Shown: positions 47,526 to 56,690 of the stretch, one piece after another
Numbering within the stretch: the first letter of the stretch is position 1
How the letters are laid out: each line of letters begins with the position of its first letter
Made by a program: the position numbers and the translations under genes
Origin: Vibrio sp. CB1-14
GTDB lineage: Bacteria; Pseudomonadota; Gammaproteobacteria; Enterobacterales; Vibrionaceae
Assembly (NCBI RefSeq): GCF_040412085.2
Contig: NZ_CP115920.1
Location: forward strand, 3,038,001-3,102,000
Direction of reading: 5' to 3'
Length of the DNA stretch: 64,000 nt
Notes under the pieces: generated by a model
Database searches by the model: none
What the model was told of the DNA's origin: nothing
What the model saw: the letters and a program-made list of their open reading frames with translations, nothing else

Positions 47526-48488
47526 CTATACCACTCGGTTCTGATCAACGCCTTCCATCGCGACTTCAAGGTTACTGACCAGTATTTCGCACAACTTGGT
47601 TATCGATGAATCGCTACCCCACGCGACATGCGGCGTCAGTATTAAGTTGGGCAGTTGCTGATTGGCGACTAACGGGTTATCCATAGGCGCAGGCTCTTCG
47701 ATAAAGACATCAACGCCAGCACCGGCAATATCTCCCTCTTTTAGTGCTGCGATAAGCGCCGCCTCATCAACCAAGCCACCACGACCGGTATTAATAAGCA
47801 CGGCCGTCGACTTCATTTTACTCAGCGCAGCAGTATCAATCAGGTTTCGAGTTTCTTCAGTGAGTGGGCACAGCAGCGCTATCGCATCACTACTGGCTAA
47901 ACACTCCTCAAATGCGACATACCCTGAGCGGCACTGGGCAGCACCTTTACGTTCAGCAAACTGCACCTTAATACCGATGGCACGTGCCAATACCGCCGTA
48001 GCCTGCCCTAACGCACCACTACCAATGATACCGAGTGTAGAGCCCGCCATATCTTGAATTGGATGAGTAAAGAAACAGAACTTGTTTTGCCGCAGCCACT
48101 CGCCCGCAGCAATATCACTATGGTAGGCCAAAAGGTTTCGCTTTAAGGCAAATAGCAAACCAATGATGTGTTCAGGGACGGATTGGGTCGCATACCCTTG
48201 AATATTGGTGACGCGAATGCCACGCTGTTGGCAGTAGTCCAAATCCACATTGTTGACGCCTGTTGCTGCAACGGCGATGTGCTCAAGCTTGGCTGCGTTA
48301 CTCAACACATCGGCTCCCAAAACCACTTTATTGCTCACCACAATATCAGCGTCAGCAATTCGCTGTTTCACCTCATGAGGTTCAGTTTTGGAGTAATTGA
48401 CCCATTGGTGGTCAAAAGCAGGCGTAGGTATAGGAATGTGAGCTGGGATCGTATCTCGGTCTAGGAATACAATCTTTTTGGCGGCCAT
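47526..48488 (-). CDS. D-2-hydroxyacid dehydrogenase (NAD-dependent)
   Basis: The 320-residue enzyme of the D-isomer-specific 2-hydroxyacid dehydrogenase family has the NAD-binding motif G156-S-G-A-L-G161. The catalytic triad is visible as R236 (NTGRGGLVDE), a glutamate in VFIEEPAP (264-265), and H287 in TPHVAWGS. It is closest in look to glycerate/hydroxypyruvate reductases, but the substrate is not certain. I use ATG 48488, with AAAGGAGAGG before it, rather than the 7-residue longer frame. It lies 34 bp after rluA on the same strand. Confidence 0.88.
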   Translation of the reverse strand: MAAKKIVFLDRDTIPAHIPIPTPAFDHQWVNYSKTEPHEVKQRIADADIVVSNKVVLGADVLSNAAKLEHIAVAATGVNNVDLDYCQQRGIRVTNIQGYATQSVPEHIIGLLFALKRNLLAYHSDIAAGEWLRQNKFCFFTHPIQDMAGSTLGIIGSGALGQATAVLARAIGIKVQFAERKGAAQCRSGYVAFEECLASSDAIALLCPLTEETRNLIDTAALSKMKSTAVLINTGRGGLVDEAALIAALKEGDIAGAGVDVFIEEPAPMDNPLVANQQLPNLILTPHVAWGSDSSITKLCEILVSNLEVAMEGVDQNRVV

Positions 48489-48522
48489 GACCTCTCCTTT
48501 GATGTTCACGGCCGACAGTTAT

Positions 48523-49260
48523 TTATGGCCGAGGAAGAGTCTTATAATCCGGTAATTGTGGCGCTGGGTCAAAGTGCTCAATCACAAGTTGCTCGGTCTG
48601 TGGGTAAAAATCACACGGGACAAAAATCGCCTGAAGCTGCTCGGTTTGTGGATGATAGAAACAGAGCTCTGAGGCATGCAGCTCTAGACGGTCAGAATAG
48701 TTCATGGCCTCTTCATGAGCATAGAACTCATCACCCACAATAGAATGACCGAGAGCCAGCAAGTGAACGCGCAATTGATGAGAGCGCCCAGTGATCGGAA
48801 ACAGACGAACGATACTGGTTTCCTCTTCCCGCTCAACCACTTGGTAGTAGGTTTGTGACGGCTTACCATGCTCATAGCACACCTTTTGGCGCGGGCGGTT
48901 TGGCCAATCACAAATCAAAGGCAGATCAATCAGCCCTTCACTCTCTTTCGGCGTGCCCCAAACGCGAGCATAGTAAATTTTGTGCGTCAGACGGTATTGA
49001 AACTGTTTCTTTACCGAACGCTCTGCCTCTTTGGTTTTCGCCAGCAGCATAAGGCCTGATGTCGACATATCAAGTCTGTGCACCACCTGAATATCAGGGT
49101 AGTCGGTGACTAAACGGCTCCACATACTATCGTAATGCTCCGCCGCTTTTCCAGGAACCGACAACAGTCCAGAGGGCTTGTTGACCGCAAGGATGTGATC
49201 ATCCTCATAGACAATATCAGTCCAAGGATCAGTGGGTGGGGTGTAGCTTAGCATGGCCAT
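48523..49260 (-). CDS. rluA: Dual-specificity RNA pseudouridine synthase RluA
   Basis: This 245-residue RluA-family enzyme has the catalytic-aspartate motif VHRLDMSTSGLMLLAKT and VYEDDHILAVNKPSGLLSVPG-type N-terminus (read as LAVNKPSGLLSVPGK). Further blocks are LPLICDWPNRPRQKVCYEHG and PITGRSHQLRVHLLALGHSI. It modifies U746 in 23S rRNA and U32 in several tRNAs. The start is uncertain: ATG 49260 is preferred over TTG 49275. It lies downstream of rapA, as in E. coli, with a terminator between them. Confidence 0.93.
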   Translation of the reverse strand: MAMLSYTPPTDPWTDIVYEDDHILAVNKPSGLLSVPGKAAEHYDSMWSRLVTDYPDIQVVHRLDMSTSGLMLLAKTKEAERSVKKQFQYRLTHKIYYARVWGTPKESEGLIDLPLICDWPNRPRQKVCYEHGKPSQTYYQVVEREEETSIVRLFPITGRSHQLRVHLLALGHSIVGDEFYAHEEAMNYSDRLELHASELCFYHPQTEQLQAIFVPCDFYPQTEQLVIEHFDPAPQLPDYKTLPRP

Positions 49261-49298
49261 AACAAGGTCTCGCAATGGAAATCAGAATAGCTGACAGG

Positions 49299-49328
49299 AA
49301 AAACAAAAGGCGCAACTTACGCTGCGCC
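49299..49328 (-). terminator. rapA terminator
   Basis: GGCGCA (49309-49314) pairs with TGCGCC (49323-49328). On the minus strand it is followed by TTTTGTTTTT. Confidence 0.85.
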
Positions 49329-49388
49329 ATTGTATCAATCGCATCTCGGGTTGGCGAAATGCTTAATTAAAAAGCCGAATATATAAGC

Positions 49389-52298
49389 TTAGTTATGGCT
49401 GACGACAATCAAGCGCAGCGAATCAAGCTGACCTTGTGCCTTATTGATGTAGCCATCTAGCTCAGCAATTTGAGACTCAATCGCTTCAATCTCTTCATCA
49501 CGGATATTTGGGTTAACCGCTTTCAAGGCTTGCAGACGCTCAAGCTCGCCGTTAAGACTCGCGTACATCGCTTTGTGCGCATCTTCACGAACTGCAGTCA
49601 CCTTCTCTTCAACCGCGCCGTTACCCGCTTCAATTAGACGATGAACGTCCGCTTGAACTGAGCCTACTAGCTTGCTCGCTAGATGACGGTTTACTGGGCT
49701 AAGTTGGCGGTTGAAGCCTTCAAACTCAACTTGTGAAGAGAGATCGTTGCCACGGCCATCCATCATCATGCGAATTGGTGTTGGCGGTAGGAAACGGCTA
49801 ATGCCACTTTGCTTCGGTGCTTGCGCATCCACAACGTAAACCAACTCAAGCAAAATCGTACCCACTGGCAGCGCTTTGTTCTTCAGTAGCGATACTGCAC
49901 TCGTGCCTACACCTTCACTCATCACCAAGTCGATACCGCCTTGGATCATTGGGTGCTCCCAACTGATAAAGTTCATATCTTCACGAGACAGCGCGGTATC
50001 ACGATCAAACGTAATGGTCGCACCATCGTATGGAAGACCTGGGTAGCTTGGCACCATCATGTGCTCAGATGGAGTCACCACAAGAGCATTCTCACCTTTG
50101 TCGTCTTGGTTTAGACCTATGGTGTCAAAGAGGCTCAGCGCAAATGTCACTAGGTTAGTATCGCCGTCCGTTGCTGAGATCTTCTCTACAATCTGCTGCG
50201 CCGCTTCGCCGCCATTGGAGTGCATTTCTAGCAGGCGATCACGGCCTTGCTCCAGCTCGTGTTTCAGCTCTTGGTTGTATTGACGAGAACCTTCAATCAC
50301 ATCATCAAGCTCACTGATATCACCGCTGGCTAGCATGTTAATGATGCTTTCCTGGTAGCGGTCATATACCATGCGCCCCGTTGGACAAGTTTCAGCAAAC
50401 GCATTCAGACCTTCGTTAAACCAACGCGCTAGAATGCCTTGCGACGTGCCTTCTAGGTAAGGGACGTGTACATCGATATCACGTTTTTGACCAATACGAT
50501 CTAAGCGACCAATACGCTGCTCTAGAAGATCTGGGTTGAATGGCAAGTCGAACATCACAAGCTGGTTAGCAAACTGGAAGTTACGACCTTCAGAGCCAAT
50601 CTCACTACAGATCAGAACCTGAGCACCGCCCTCTTCCTGCGCAAAATAAGCCGCCGCTTTATCACGCTCTAGAATCGACATGCCTTCGTGGAAGACAGTC
50701 GCGCGAATACCTTCACGCTCACGCAATGCTTGCTCAAGTTGCAGCGCAGTACTCGCACGAGACGCAATGACCAAGATTTTCTCACTGCGTTTCGCGGTGA
50801 TCTTCTCAATCAGCCAGTTAACTCGCGAGTCAAACTGCCACCAACTTGAATCTTCACCTTCAAACTCTTGGAAGATCTCTTCTGGGTAAAGCATCTTCAT
50901 GGCGCGCGCTTCAGGCGTCATCTTACCGCCAATCATGCCAGAAACACGCATTGAAGTGGTGTACTGCTGCGGGATTGGCATCGGCACCAAGTTAACATTA
51001 CGTGTAGGGAAACCTTTGATGGCGGCGCGAGTGTTTCTAAACAATACGCGACCTGTGCCGTGACGATCCATCAGATTATCGATAAGCTCTTGGCGCGCTA
51101 TCGCTTTCTCTTCATCACTGGCCTTACTTTCTAGCACATTAAGCAGTGGCTCTACATCTTGCTCGGACAGCAGTTCGGTAATTTGGTTTTTAGCATCATT
51201 CGCCAGAGATTGACCTGAAAACAGCGCTGTTACCGCATCGGCAACCGGAGCATATTGCTCTTCTTCTTTAACAAATGCGTCGTAGTCAAAGAAACGATCT
51301 GCATCGAGAAGACGCAAACGGGCAAAGTGGCTTTCGCGGCCAAGCTGCTCAGGAGTAGCAGTCAGTAGCAGCACGCCCGGCGTTTTTTCTGCTAGCGCTT
51401 CAACCACTTGGTATTGACGGCTTGGCTGCTCTTGGCTCCACTCTAGGTGGTGTGCTTCATCGACCACCAACAAGTCCCACTCGCCTTCCAGCGCTTGTTC
51501 AAAACGCTTGCGGCTCTTGCGAAGGAAATCCAGTGAACACAACACAAACTGCTGAGTATCGAACGGGTTTTCAGCTTCCGCGTACGCTTCAATACAACGT
51601 TCTTCATCAAAGATAGAGAAATGCAGGTTAAAGCGACGCATCATTTCGACAAGCCACTGGTGCTGCAGGGTTTCAGGTACCACGATCAACACACGCTGCG
51701 CTCGACCAGATAGTACCTGCTGATGAATGATCATGCCCGCTTCAATGGTCTTACCTAGGCCTACTTCATCGGCAAGCAGTACGCGAGGCGCGTAGCGGCG
51801 ACCCACTTCATGGGCAATAAACAGCTGATGAGGAATTAGGCCTGCACGCATACCACACAGACCACGCATTGGACTCTTGTGTTGTTCATACTGGTTGCTC
51901 AGCGCGCGGTAACGCAGCACAAAGTTGTCCATGCGATCGATTTGACCCGCGAACAATTTGTCCTGTGGCTTGTTAAAGCGAATTTGGTGGCTTAGAAAGA
52001 TCTCGCGCAAAGCGACATTCGCTTCTTCAGTATCTTGACGGGTACCCACGTAAGTGAAGATACCTTGGTCTTCGATCACTTCTTCAACTTCTAGCGACCA
52101 GCCTTCTTGGCACTCAATGACATCACCGACATTAAACGTAACTCGGGTGACAGGCGCATCACTACGAGCGTATACGCGATTCTCTTCTGATGCTGCAAAC
52201 ATAAGTGATACTGTTCTCGCATCCAGTGCGACGACCGTACCCAAACCTAAATCACTTTCCGTATCGCTAATCCAGCGCTGCCCTAAAGCAAATGTCAT
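49389..52298 (-). CDS. rapA: RNA polymerase-associated ATPase RapA
   Basis: The 969-residue SWI2/SNF2 protein matches RapA (E. coli 968). An N-terminal Tudor-like domain ([20 protein letters not shown]) precedes the ATPase with Walker A GLGKT (180-184) and DEAH (280-283). The second RecA-like lobe has [21 protein letters not shown] long C-terminal region carries [12 protein letters not shown] and a final coiled coil. It recycles RNA polymerase from stalled post-termination complexes. It is the first gene of a possible rapA-rluA-dehydrogenase run, with terminators inside. Confidence 0.97.
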   Translation of the reverse strand: MTFALGQRWISDTESDLGLGTVVALDARTVSLMFAASEENRVYARSDAPVTRVTFNVGDVIECQEGWSLEVEEVIEDQGIFTYVGTRQDTEEANVALREIFLSHQIRFNKPQDKLFAGQIDRMDNFVLRYRALSNQYEQHKSPMRGLCGMRAGLIPHQLFIAHEVGRRYAPRVLLADEVGLGKTIEAGMIIHQQVLSGRAQRVLIVVPETLQHQWLVEMMRRFNLHFSIFDEERCIEAYAEAENPFDTQQFVLCSLDFLRKSRKRFEQALEGEWDLLVVDEAHHLEWSQEQPSRQYQVVEALAEKTPGVLLLTATPEQLGRESHFARLRLLDADRFFDYDAFVKEEEQYAPVADAVTALFSGQSLANDAKNQITELLSEQDVEPLLNVLESKASDEEKAIARQELIDNLMDRHGTGRVLFRNTRAAIKGFPTRNVNLVPMPIPQQYTTSMRVSGMIGGKMTPEARAMKMLYPEEIFQEFEGEDSSWWQFDSRVNWLIEKITAKRSEKILVIASRASTALQLEQALREREGIRATVFHEGMSILERDKAAAYFAQEEGGAQVLICSEIGSEGRNFQFANQLVMFDLPFNPDLLEQRIGRLDRIGQKRDIDVHVPYLEGTSQGILARWFNEGLNAFAETCPTGRMVYDRYQESIINMLASGDISELDDVIEGSRQYNQELKHELEQGRDRLLEMHSNGGEAAQQIVEKISATDGDTNLVTFALSLFDTIGLNQDDKGENALVVTPSEHMMVPSYPGLPYDGATITFDRDTALSREDMNFISWEHPMIQGGIDLVMSEGVGTSAVSLLKNKALPVGTILLELVYVVDAQAPKQSGISRFLPPTPIRMMMDGRGNDLSSQVEFEGFNRQLSPVNRHLASKLVGSVQADVHRLIEAGNGAVEEKVTAVREDAHKAMYASLNGELERLQALKAVNPNIRDEEIEAIESQIAELDGYINKAQGQLDSLRLIVVSHN

Positions 52299-52863
52299 AG
52301 AGAGACTACCTCAATTCGTGTCGATTTTTGTCATTTCAGCGGTAACACAGCCTGCCAAATCGTGGCGCACTGAGCTCAATACTCCGCCCAAATAATAGTA
52401 GGTGATAGAGCAAATTTTGCTCACCCCATCCCCTAGATGAAAGGTCGCTAATCTTACTTGAAGGCGTGATACAGGTCACGCCAATTACAAGGAAAAGCTG
52501 AGTTTTTTTTGAATTGTCGTGGTTGACATCAAACTGCAAAAAAACAGTGTCATTTCTGAGAACGAAAGTAACATTTTTCACTTATACTCAGAATGTAAAC
52601 GTTAACGACATATGACTACTCGCCAAGCCCTGATAGTCACCTCTCTCGTTAGCCTTACAGGGAATCAGGTTCAATTCGATATCATTCCAATTGAACGTAA
52701 CACGGTTGACTCACTAAGATAGGACATCAGAGCCAGCGTAGATCCCCAGCATTGCTAGAACTAGTGAAACGGCTAGAACCAGCGAATGTGGACAGACAGT
52801 CTGACTCGATCGCCATCTGAGTTAACCGCAAAGGACAAGCGCCAGTTGCGGCAAGGAGACTCT
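52299..52863. other. rapA-phoH divergent region
   Basis: This 565-bp gap holds a CRP-like palindrome (52463-52482), TTGACA at 52523-52528, TATACT near 52584, and an 8-bp inverted repeat GTTCAATT/AATTGAAC (52669-52676 with 52689-52696). Two copies of GCTAGAAC(T/C)AG lie at 52754-52764 and 52772-52782 just before phoH. A 36-codon frame from ATG 52612 has no ribosome site and is not called. Confidence 0.55.
52463..52482. promoter_or_regulatory. CRP-like palindrome
   Basis: GGCGTGATACAGGTCACGCC is a perfect inverted repeat with the GTGA-N6-TCAC core of CRP sites. It differs from TGTGA-N6-TCACA only at the outer base of each arm. It lies about 165 bp before rapA and 400 bp before phoH. Confidence 0.5.
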
Positions 52864-54240
52864 ATGGGCGATACCGACCGTAAAATTTTCGTTCTCGACA
52901 CCAATATCCTTCTCCACGAACCTCACGCCATTTTTTCCTTCAAGGAACACGATGTCGTCATTCCGATGACGGTTCTCGAAGAGCTCGACCGAATTAAAGA
53001 CAGCAAACGCGATGTCGCGCGTGATGCTCGTGTCGCCATTCGAGCCCTCGAAGATATTTTCAAAGACGCCACACCAGACGAGATTTCAGAAGGCATTCCG
53101 TTTTCCAGCAACATCGAGGCAACGGGCACCATTTCCATCCTCGCCGATTACGTACTGCAAGAAACCGTCAAAGCCTTTGCCGACAAAGAGGGAGACAACC
53201 GGATACTGAACGCAGTGCTCTATCTGCAGAACAAACGTTCACCACGCGAGGTGGTGCTGGTGACGAAAGACATCAATATGCGACTACGCGCTAAAGGGGC
53301 TGGCGTACGTTTTGTTGAAGATTATCGAACCGACCAACTGATTGATGATGTGCAGTATCTGACAAAAGGCTTCCAAAAATCGCAAGGCGCGTTTTGGGAG
53401 CACATTGATGAGGTTGAAACCAAAACCTTGGCCAGCAAGACCTATCACACCTTCGACCGAGAGGCGATTGACCCAACCTTCATCAACCAATACCTCATCG
53501 ACGAGTCGAGCGACTTTGCAGGGCGAGTTGCCGACATCGACGATGATAAGGTGACGATTCGCGACTTGAGCCAAGAGCGCATGCTGTGCCGTCAAGCGTG
53601 GGATATCAGACCGAAAAATATCTACCAAGGCATGGCGATGGATGCCCTACTCGACCCGGACATTGACTTAGTCATTCTCACGGGTGCGGCAGGTAGTGGT
53701 AAAACCTTACTTGCCATGGCTGCTGCACTGGAGATGACCATAGAGCGTGGCATGTTCGATAAGATCATCGTAACCCGAAACACGCCGGACATTGGTGAGT
53801 CGATTGGTTTCCTACCGGGTACTGAAGAAGAGAAGATGATGCCGTGGTTGGCGGCGATTACCGACACCCTTGAAGCGCTGCACAAGAACGATCACTGTAC
53901 TGAAGGGTCACTCAAATACATTTGCGATAAGGCTAACATTCAATTTAAGTCGATTAACTTTATGCGCGGTCGCTCGATTCAAAATGCGTTTGTGCTGCTT
54001 GATGAGTGCCAAAACCTAACCGCATCGCAAATTAAAACCATCATCACACGCTGTGGTGAAGGCACCAAAATTGTTTGCTCTGGCAACTTAGCGCAGATTG
54101 ACTCGCCTTACTTAACGCCGGTGACATCAGGGCTCACTTACATGGTAGAGCGATTTAAGAACTTTGGTGGCAGTGCCAATATTCACCTCAATGGTGTGGT
54201 GAGAAGCCGATTGGCGGAGTTTGCTGAGGAGAATTTGTGA
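52864..54240 (+). CDS. PIN domain-PhoH ATPase fusion protein
   Basis: The 458-residue protein joins an N-terminal PIN nuclease domain (about 5-150; RKIFVLDTNILLHEPHAI, VVLVTKDINMRLRAKGAG) to a C-terminal PhoH-type ATPase with Walker A GAAGSGKT (274-281) and LLDECQNLTASQIKT. This is the PhoH2/YlaK-type architecture, reported as RNA helicase and RNase in other bacteria. I start at ATG 52864 after AAGGAG, where the family begins, and not at 52786. A roughly 250-base leader with repeats may regulate it. Confidence 0.92.
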   Translation: MGDTDRKIFVLDTNILLHEPHAIFSFKEHDVVIPMTVLEELDRIKDSKRDVARDARVAIRALEDIFKDATPDEISEGIPFSSNIEATGTISILADYVLQETVKAFADKEGDNRILNAVLYLQNKRSPREVVLVTKDINMRLRAKGAGVRFVEDYRTDQLIDDVQYLTKGFQKSQGAFWEHIDEVETKTLASKTYHTFDREAIDPTFINQYLIDESSDFAGRVADIDDDKVTIRDLSQERMLCRQAWDIRPKNIYQGMAMDALLDPDIDLVILTGAAGSGKTLLAMAAALEMTIERGMFDKIIVTRNTPDIGESIGFLPGTEEEKMMPWLAAITDTLEALHKNDHCTEGSLKYICDKANIQFKSINFMRGRSIQNAFVLLDECQNLTASQIKTIITRCGEGTKIVCSGNLAQIDSPYLTPVTSGLTYMVERFKNFGGSANIHLNGVVRSRLAEFAEENL

Positions 54241-54393
54241 GTCTTTCGCGGGATAGCAATACTACGGAATGACAATACTGGGTCATAAAACTAGTGCGTC
54301 ATAAGAGAAGGCGTCATCCCCTTGAAAAAGGGGATGACGTTATATCAAATGACGGGATACCGAATGACAGTAATTATAGTCGTTCGTGTAAAG
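54241..54393. repeat. GTCAT-type palindrome cluster between phoH and tldD
   Basis: The core is a 12-bp perfect stem CGTCATCCCCTT-GAAA-AAGGGGATGACG at 54312-54339 with a GNRA loop. It is flanked by GGGATA...CGGAATGACA (54250-54274) and GGGATACCGAATGACA (54355-54370), imperfect direct copies. The hairpin probably also terminates the convergent genes. Confidence 0.6.
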
Positions 54394-55833
54394 TTAGTCC
54401 GTGCCACCAACAGTTAGGGAATCCAGCTTCAAGCTAGGCTGACCCACGCCGACTGGCACGCTTTGTCCCGCTTTACCACACACGCCCACACCGCGGTCAA
54501 TCGCTAAGTCGTTACCGACCATGGACACTTGCTGCATCGCTTCAATGCCGGAACCAATTAGTGTTGCGCCTTTCACAGGGGCGGTAATCTTGCCGTCTTC
54601 AATCAAGTACGCTTCTGAGGCTGAGAACACAAACTTACCCGAGGTGATGTCCACCTGACCGCCGCCAAAGTTTGGCGCATATAGGCCTTTCTTCACCGTT
54701 GAGATGATCTCTTCAGGAGAGTGCTCACCCGGCAGCATGTAAGTGTTGGTCATACGCGGCATTGGTAAGTGCGCATAAGACTCACGACGCGCGTTACCCG
54801 TTGGGTTCACGCCCATAAGACGCGCATTGAGCTTGTCTTGTAGGTAGCCTTTCAATACACCGTTTTCGATCAGGGTATTGTACTGACCATGTACACCTTC
54901 ATCATCAACGTTAAGTGAGCCGCGCAAATCTTGCAGCGTGCCGTCATCAACAATGGTACAAAGGTTTGAAGTGACTTGCTCGCCAACCTTGCCTGAGAAG
55001 ACTGATGACTCTTTACGGTTGAAGTCACCTTCTAGACCGTGACCTACCGCCTCATGGAGTAGTACGCCAGGCCAACCGGCACCGAGTACCACAGGCATCA
55101 TGCCAGCTGGAGCGTCAATCGCTTCAAGGTTAACCAGTGCTTGGCGAATTGCTTCGTCTGCGTAGTTGTAAGCAACCTGCTGACCTTCTTCCGTTGATAG
55201 AAAGAAATCATAACCATATCGGCCACCACCGCCCGCACTGCCGCGTTCGCGACGATCGCCTTTTTGCGCGAGCACGCTAATAGATAGTCGAACCAATGGA
55301 CGAACATCACCCGCCAACGTGCCATCGGTTGCCGCGACCAGCATCTGCTCATACACACCGCTTAGGCTCACTGACACTTCTTTGACCAATGGCTCTTTGG
55401 TGCGGATGTAGGCATCGAGCTGTTTCAGCAGCTCGGTTTTTTGCTGCTTTTCCCAGCTTTCCAGCGGGTTCACTGCCGCATAATAGGCTTGGTTGTCGCT
55501 GCGGGTCAGCGCTTTAACTTGAGCGCTTTGACCTTGCTGGGCAATACCGCGAGCTGCGACTGCGCTCTGCTTCAGCCCTTCAAGAGTGATTTGGTCGGAG
55601 TATGCAAAACCGGTTTTCTCACCGGTTACAGCGCGCACACCAACACCGCGGTCGATGTTAAAAGAGCCATCTTTGATGATGCTGTCTTCAAGGACTAAAG
55701 ATTCGTGCCAGCTGGATTGAAAATAAATATCTGCATAGTCAATTTGGCGAGTCGCAATGCTCGCCAGCGTAGCTTCAATATCTTGCTCAGAGAGACCAGT
55801 TGGGCCTAGTAGCGCGTCTTCTATGCGTTCCAT
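54394..55833 (-). CDS. tldD: Metalloprotease TldD
   Basis: The 479-residue protein (E. coli 481) has the zinc motif HEAVGH at 260-265 within the TldD/PmbA fold, plus [38 protein letters not shown] and [17 protein letters not shown]. With TldE (PmbA) it degrades unfolded peptides and matures microcin B17 and CcdA. The partner gene is not in the window. It is the last gene of the mre-to-tldD run, 25 bp after the nitrilase gene. Confidence 0.96.
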   Translation of the reverse strand: MERIEDALLGPTGLSEQDIEATLASIATRQIDYADIYFQSSWHESLVLEDSIIKDGSFNIDRGVGVRAVTGEKTGFAYSDQITLEGLKQSAVAARGIAQQGQSAQVKALTRSDNQAYYAAVNPLESWEKQQKTELLKQLDAYIRTKEPLVKEVSVSLSGVYEQMLVAATDGTLAGDVRPLVRLSISVLAQKGDRRERGSAGGGGRYGYDFFLSTEEGQQVAYNYADEAIRQALVNLEAIDAPAGMMPVVLGAGWPGVLLHEAVGHGLEGDFNRKESSVFSGKVGEQVTSNLCTIVDDGTLQDLRGSLNVDDEGVHGQYNTLIENGVLKGYLQDKLNARLMGVNPTGNARRESYAHLPMPRMTNTYMLPGEHSPEEIISTVKKGLYAPNFGGGQVDITSGKFVFSASEAYLIEDGKITAPVKGATLIGSGIEAMQQVSMVGNDLAIDRGVGVCGKAGQSVPVGVGQPSLKLDSLTVGGTD

Positions 55834-55858
55834 ATTTGATTGCTCTTAGTAAGTATAA

Positions 55859-56683
55859 TTAGTGGAGATGTTGCTCGAAGCGGATATGCTTAGCGACAGG
55901 CATACTCTGCCTTACCTCTTCGACCACATCAAAATTCAATTCGGCAGTAATGGTGCCCGCTTGCTGCTCAAGTTGACCTTGGATCTCGCCCCAAGGAGAC
56001 ACCACCATAGAGCGCCCCCAAGTCTCTCGACCGCATGGGTGAGTACCACATTGATTGGCGGCAACGATCCAACATTGGTTTTCGATAGCTCTTGCTCGCA
56101 GCAGCACTTCCCAATGTGCCTTGCCAGTCACCGCGGTAAACGCAGCTGGCACAACAATCACGTTAGCGCCTTGCGACCTAAGTGCGCAGTACAAGTGCGG
56201 AAAGCGCAAATCATAACAGATAGATAGCCCAATCGCGCCAAAATCTGTCGGCACCATAGCAATGTTGCCCCCGGCCTTAAAGGTTTCGGACTCTCGATAC
56301 GTCTTGTGGGCGTCATTCACATCGACATCAAACATGTGCAGCTTGTCGTAATGATTCATACGCTGACCATTAATGTCAAAGACCAATGTGGTGGTCGACA
56401 CTTCGCTTTCGGAAATGCGAATAGGGAAGCTGCCAATGATCAGATTCACGCTATATTGTTTAGCAAGGTTGGCAAGCTTGGTTTGAAACTCACCCTGCCC
56501 CAAGTACTCTGCGTGCTGATGGTAGTCTCGGCGCTGGCCGAATACCAACGCATTTTCAGGCGTTAATATCCAGCGCATGCCTTTGTCTGCCAAAAACGCC
56601 ACTTTTTGCTCAATGTGCTCAAAGTTACGTTGCGGGTCAGGCCCAGAGGTCATTTGTATGATTCCAAAGCGTTCCATGCTCAT
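55859..56683 (-). CDS. Carbon-nitrogen hydrolase (nitrilase superfamily)
   Basis: The 274-residue protein has the catalytic triad of the superfamily: E43 in TPENAL, K114 in YDKLHMFD and C156 in LSICYDLRFP. It also has HAKE-like VLLRARAIENQCWIVAANQ and WGRSMVVSPWG. It resembles Nit/YbeM enzymes that hydrolyse deaminated glutathione or omega-amides, but the substrate is not fixed here. ATG 56683 is chosen because it starts just after the yhdP stop (7 bp); ATG 56677 is also possible. A longer frame to 56752 runs inside yhdP and is rejected. Confidence 0.9.
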   Translation of the reverse strand: MSMERFGIIQMTSGPDPQRNFEHIEQKVAFLADKGMRWILTPENALVFGQRRDYHQHAEYLGQGEFQTKLANLAKQYSVNLIIGSFPIRISESEVSTTTLVFDINGQRMNHYDKLHMFDVDVNDAHKTYRESETFKAGGNIAMVPTDFGAIGLSICYDLRFPHLYCALRSQGANVIVVPAAFTAVTGKAHWEVLLRARAIENQCWIVAANQCGTHPCGRETWGRSMVVSPWGEIQGQLEQQAGTITAELNFDVVEEVRQSMPVAKHIRFEQHLH

Positions 56684-56690
56684 AGACGAC

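Noticed and set aside
52612..52722. 36-codon frame in the rapA-phoH gap
   Set aside because: It has an ATG but no ribosome site and overlaps inverted repeats and possible promoter sequence.
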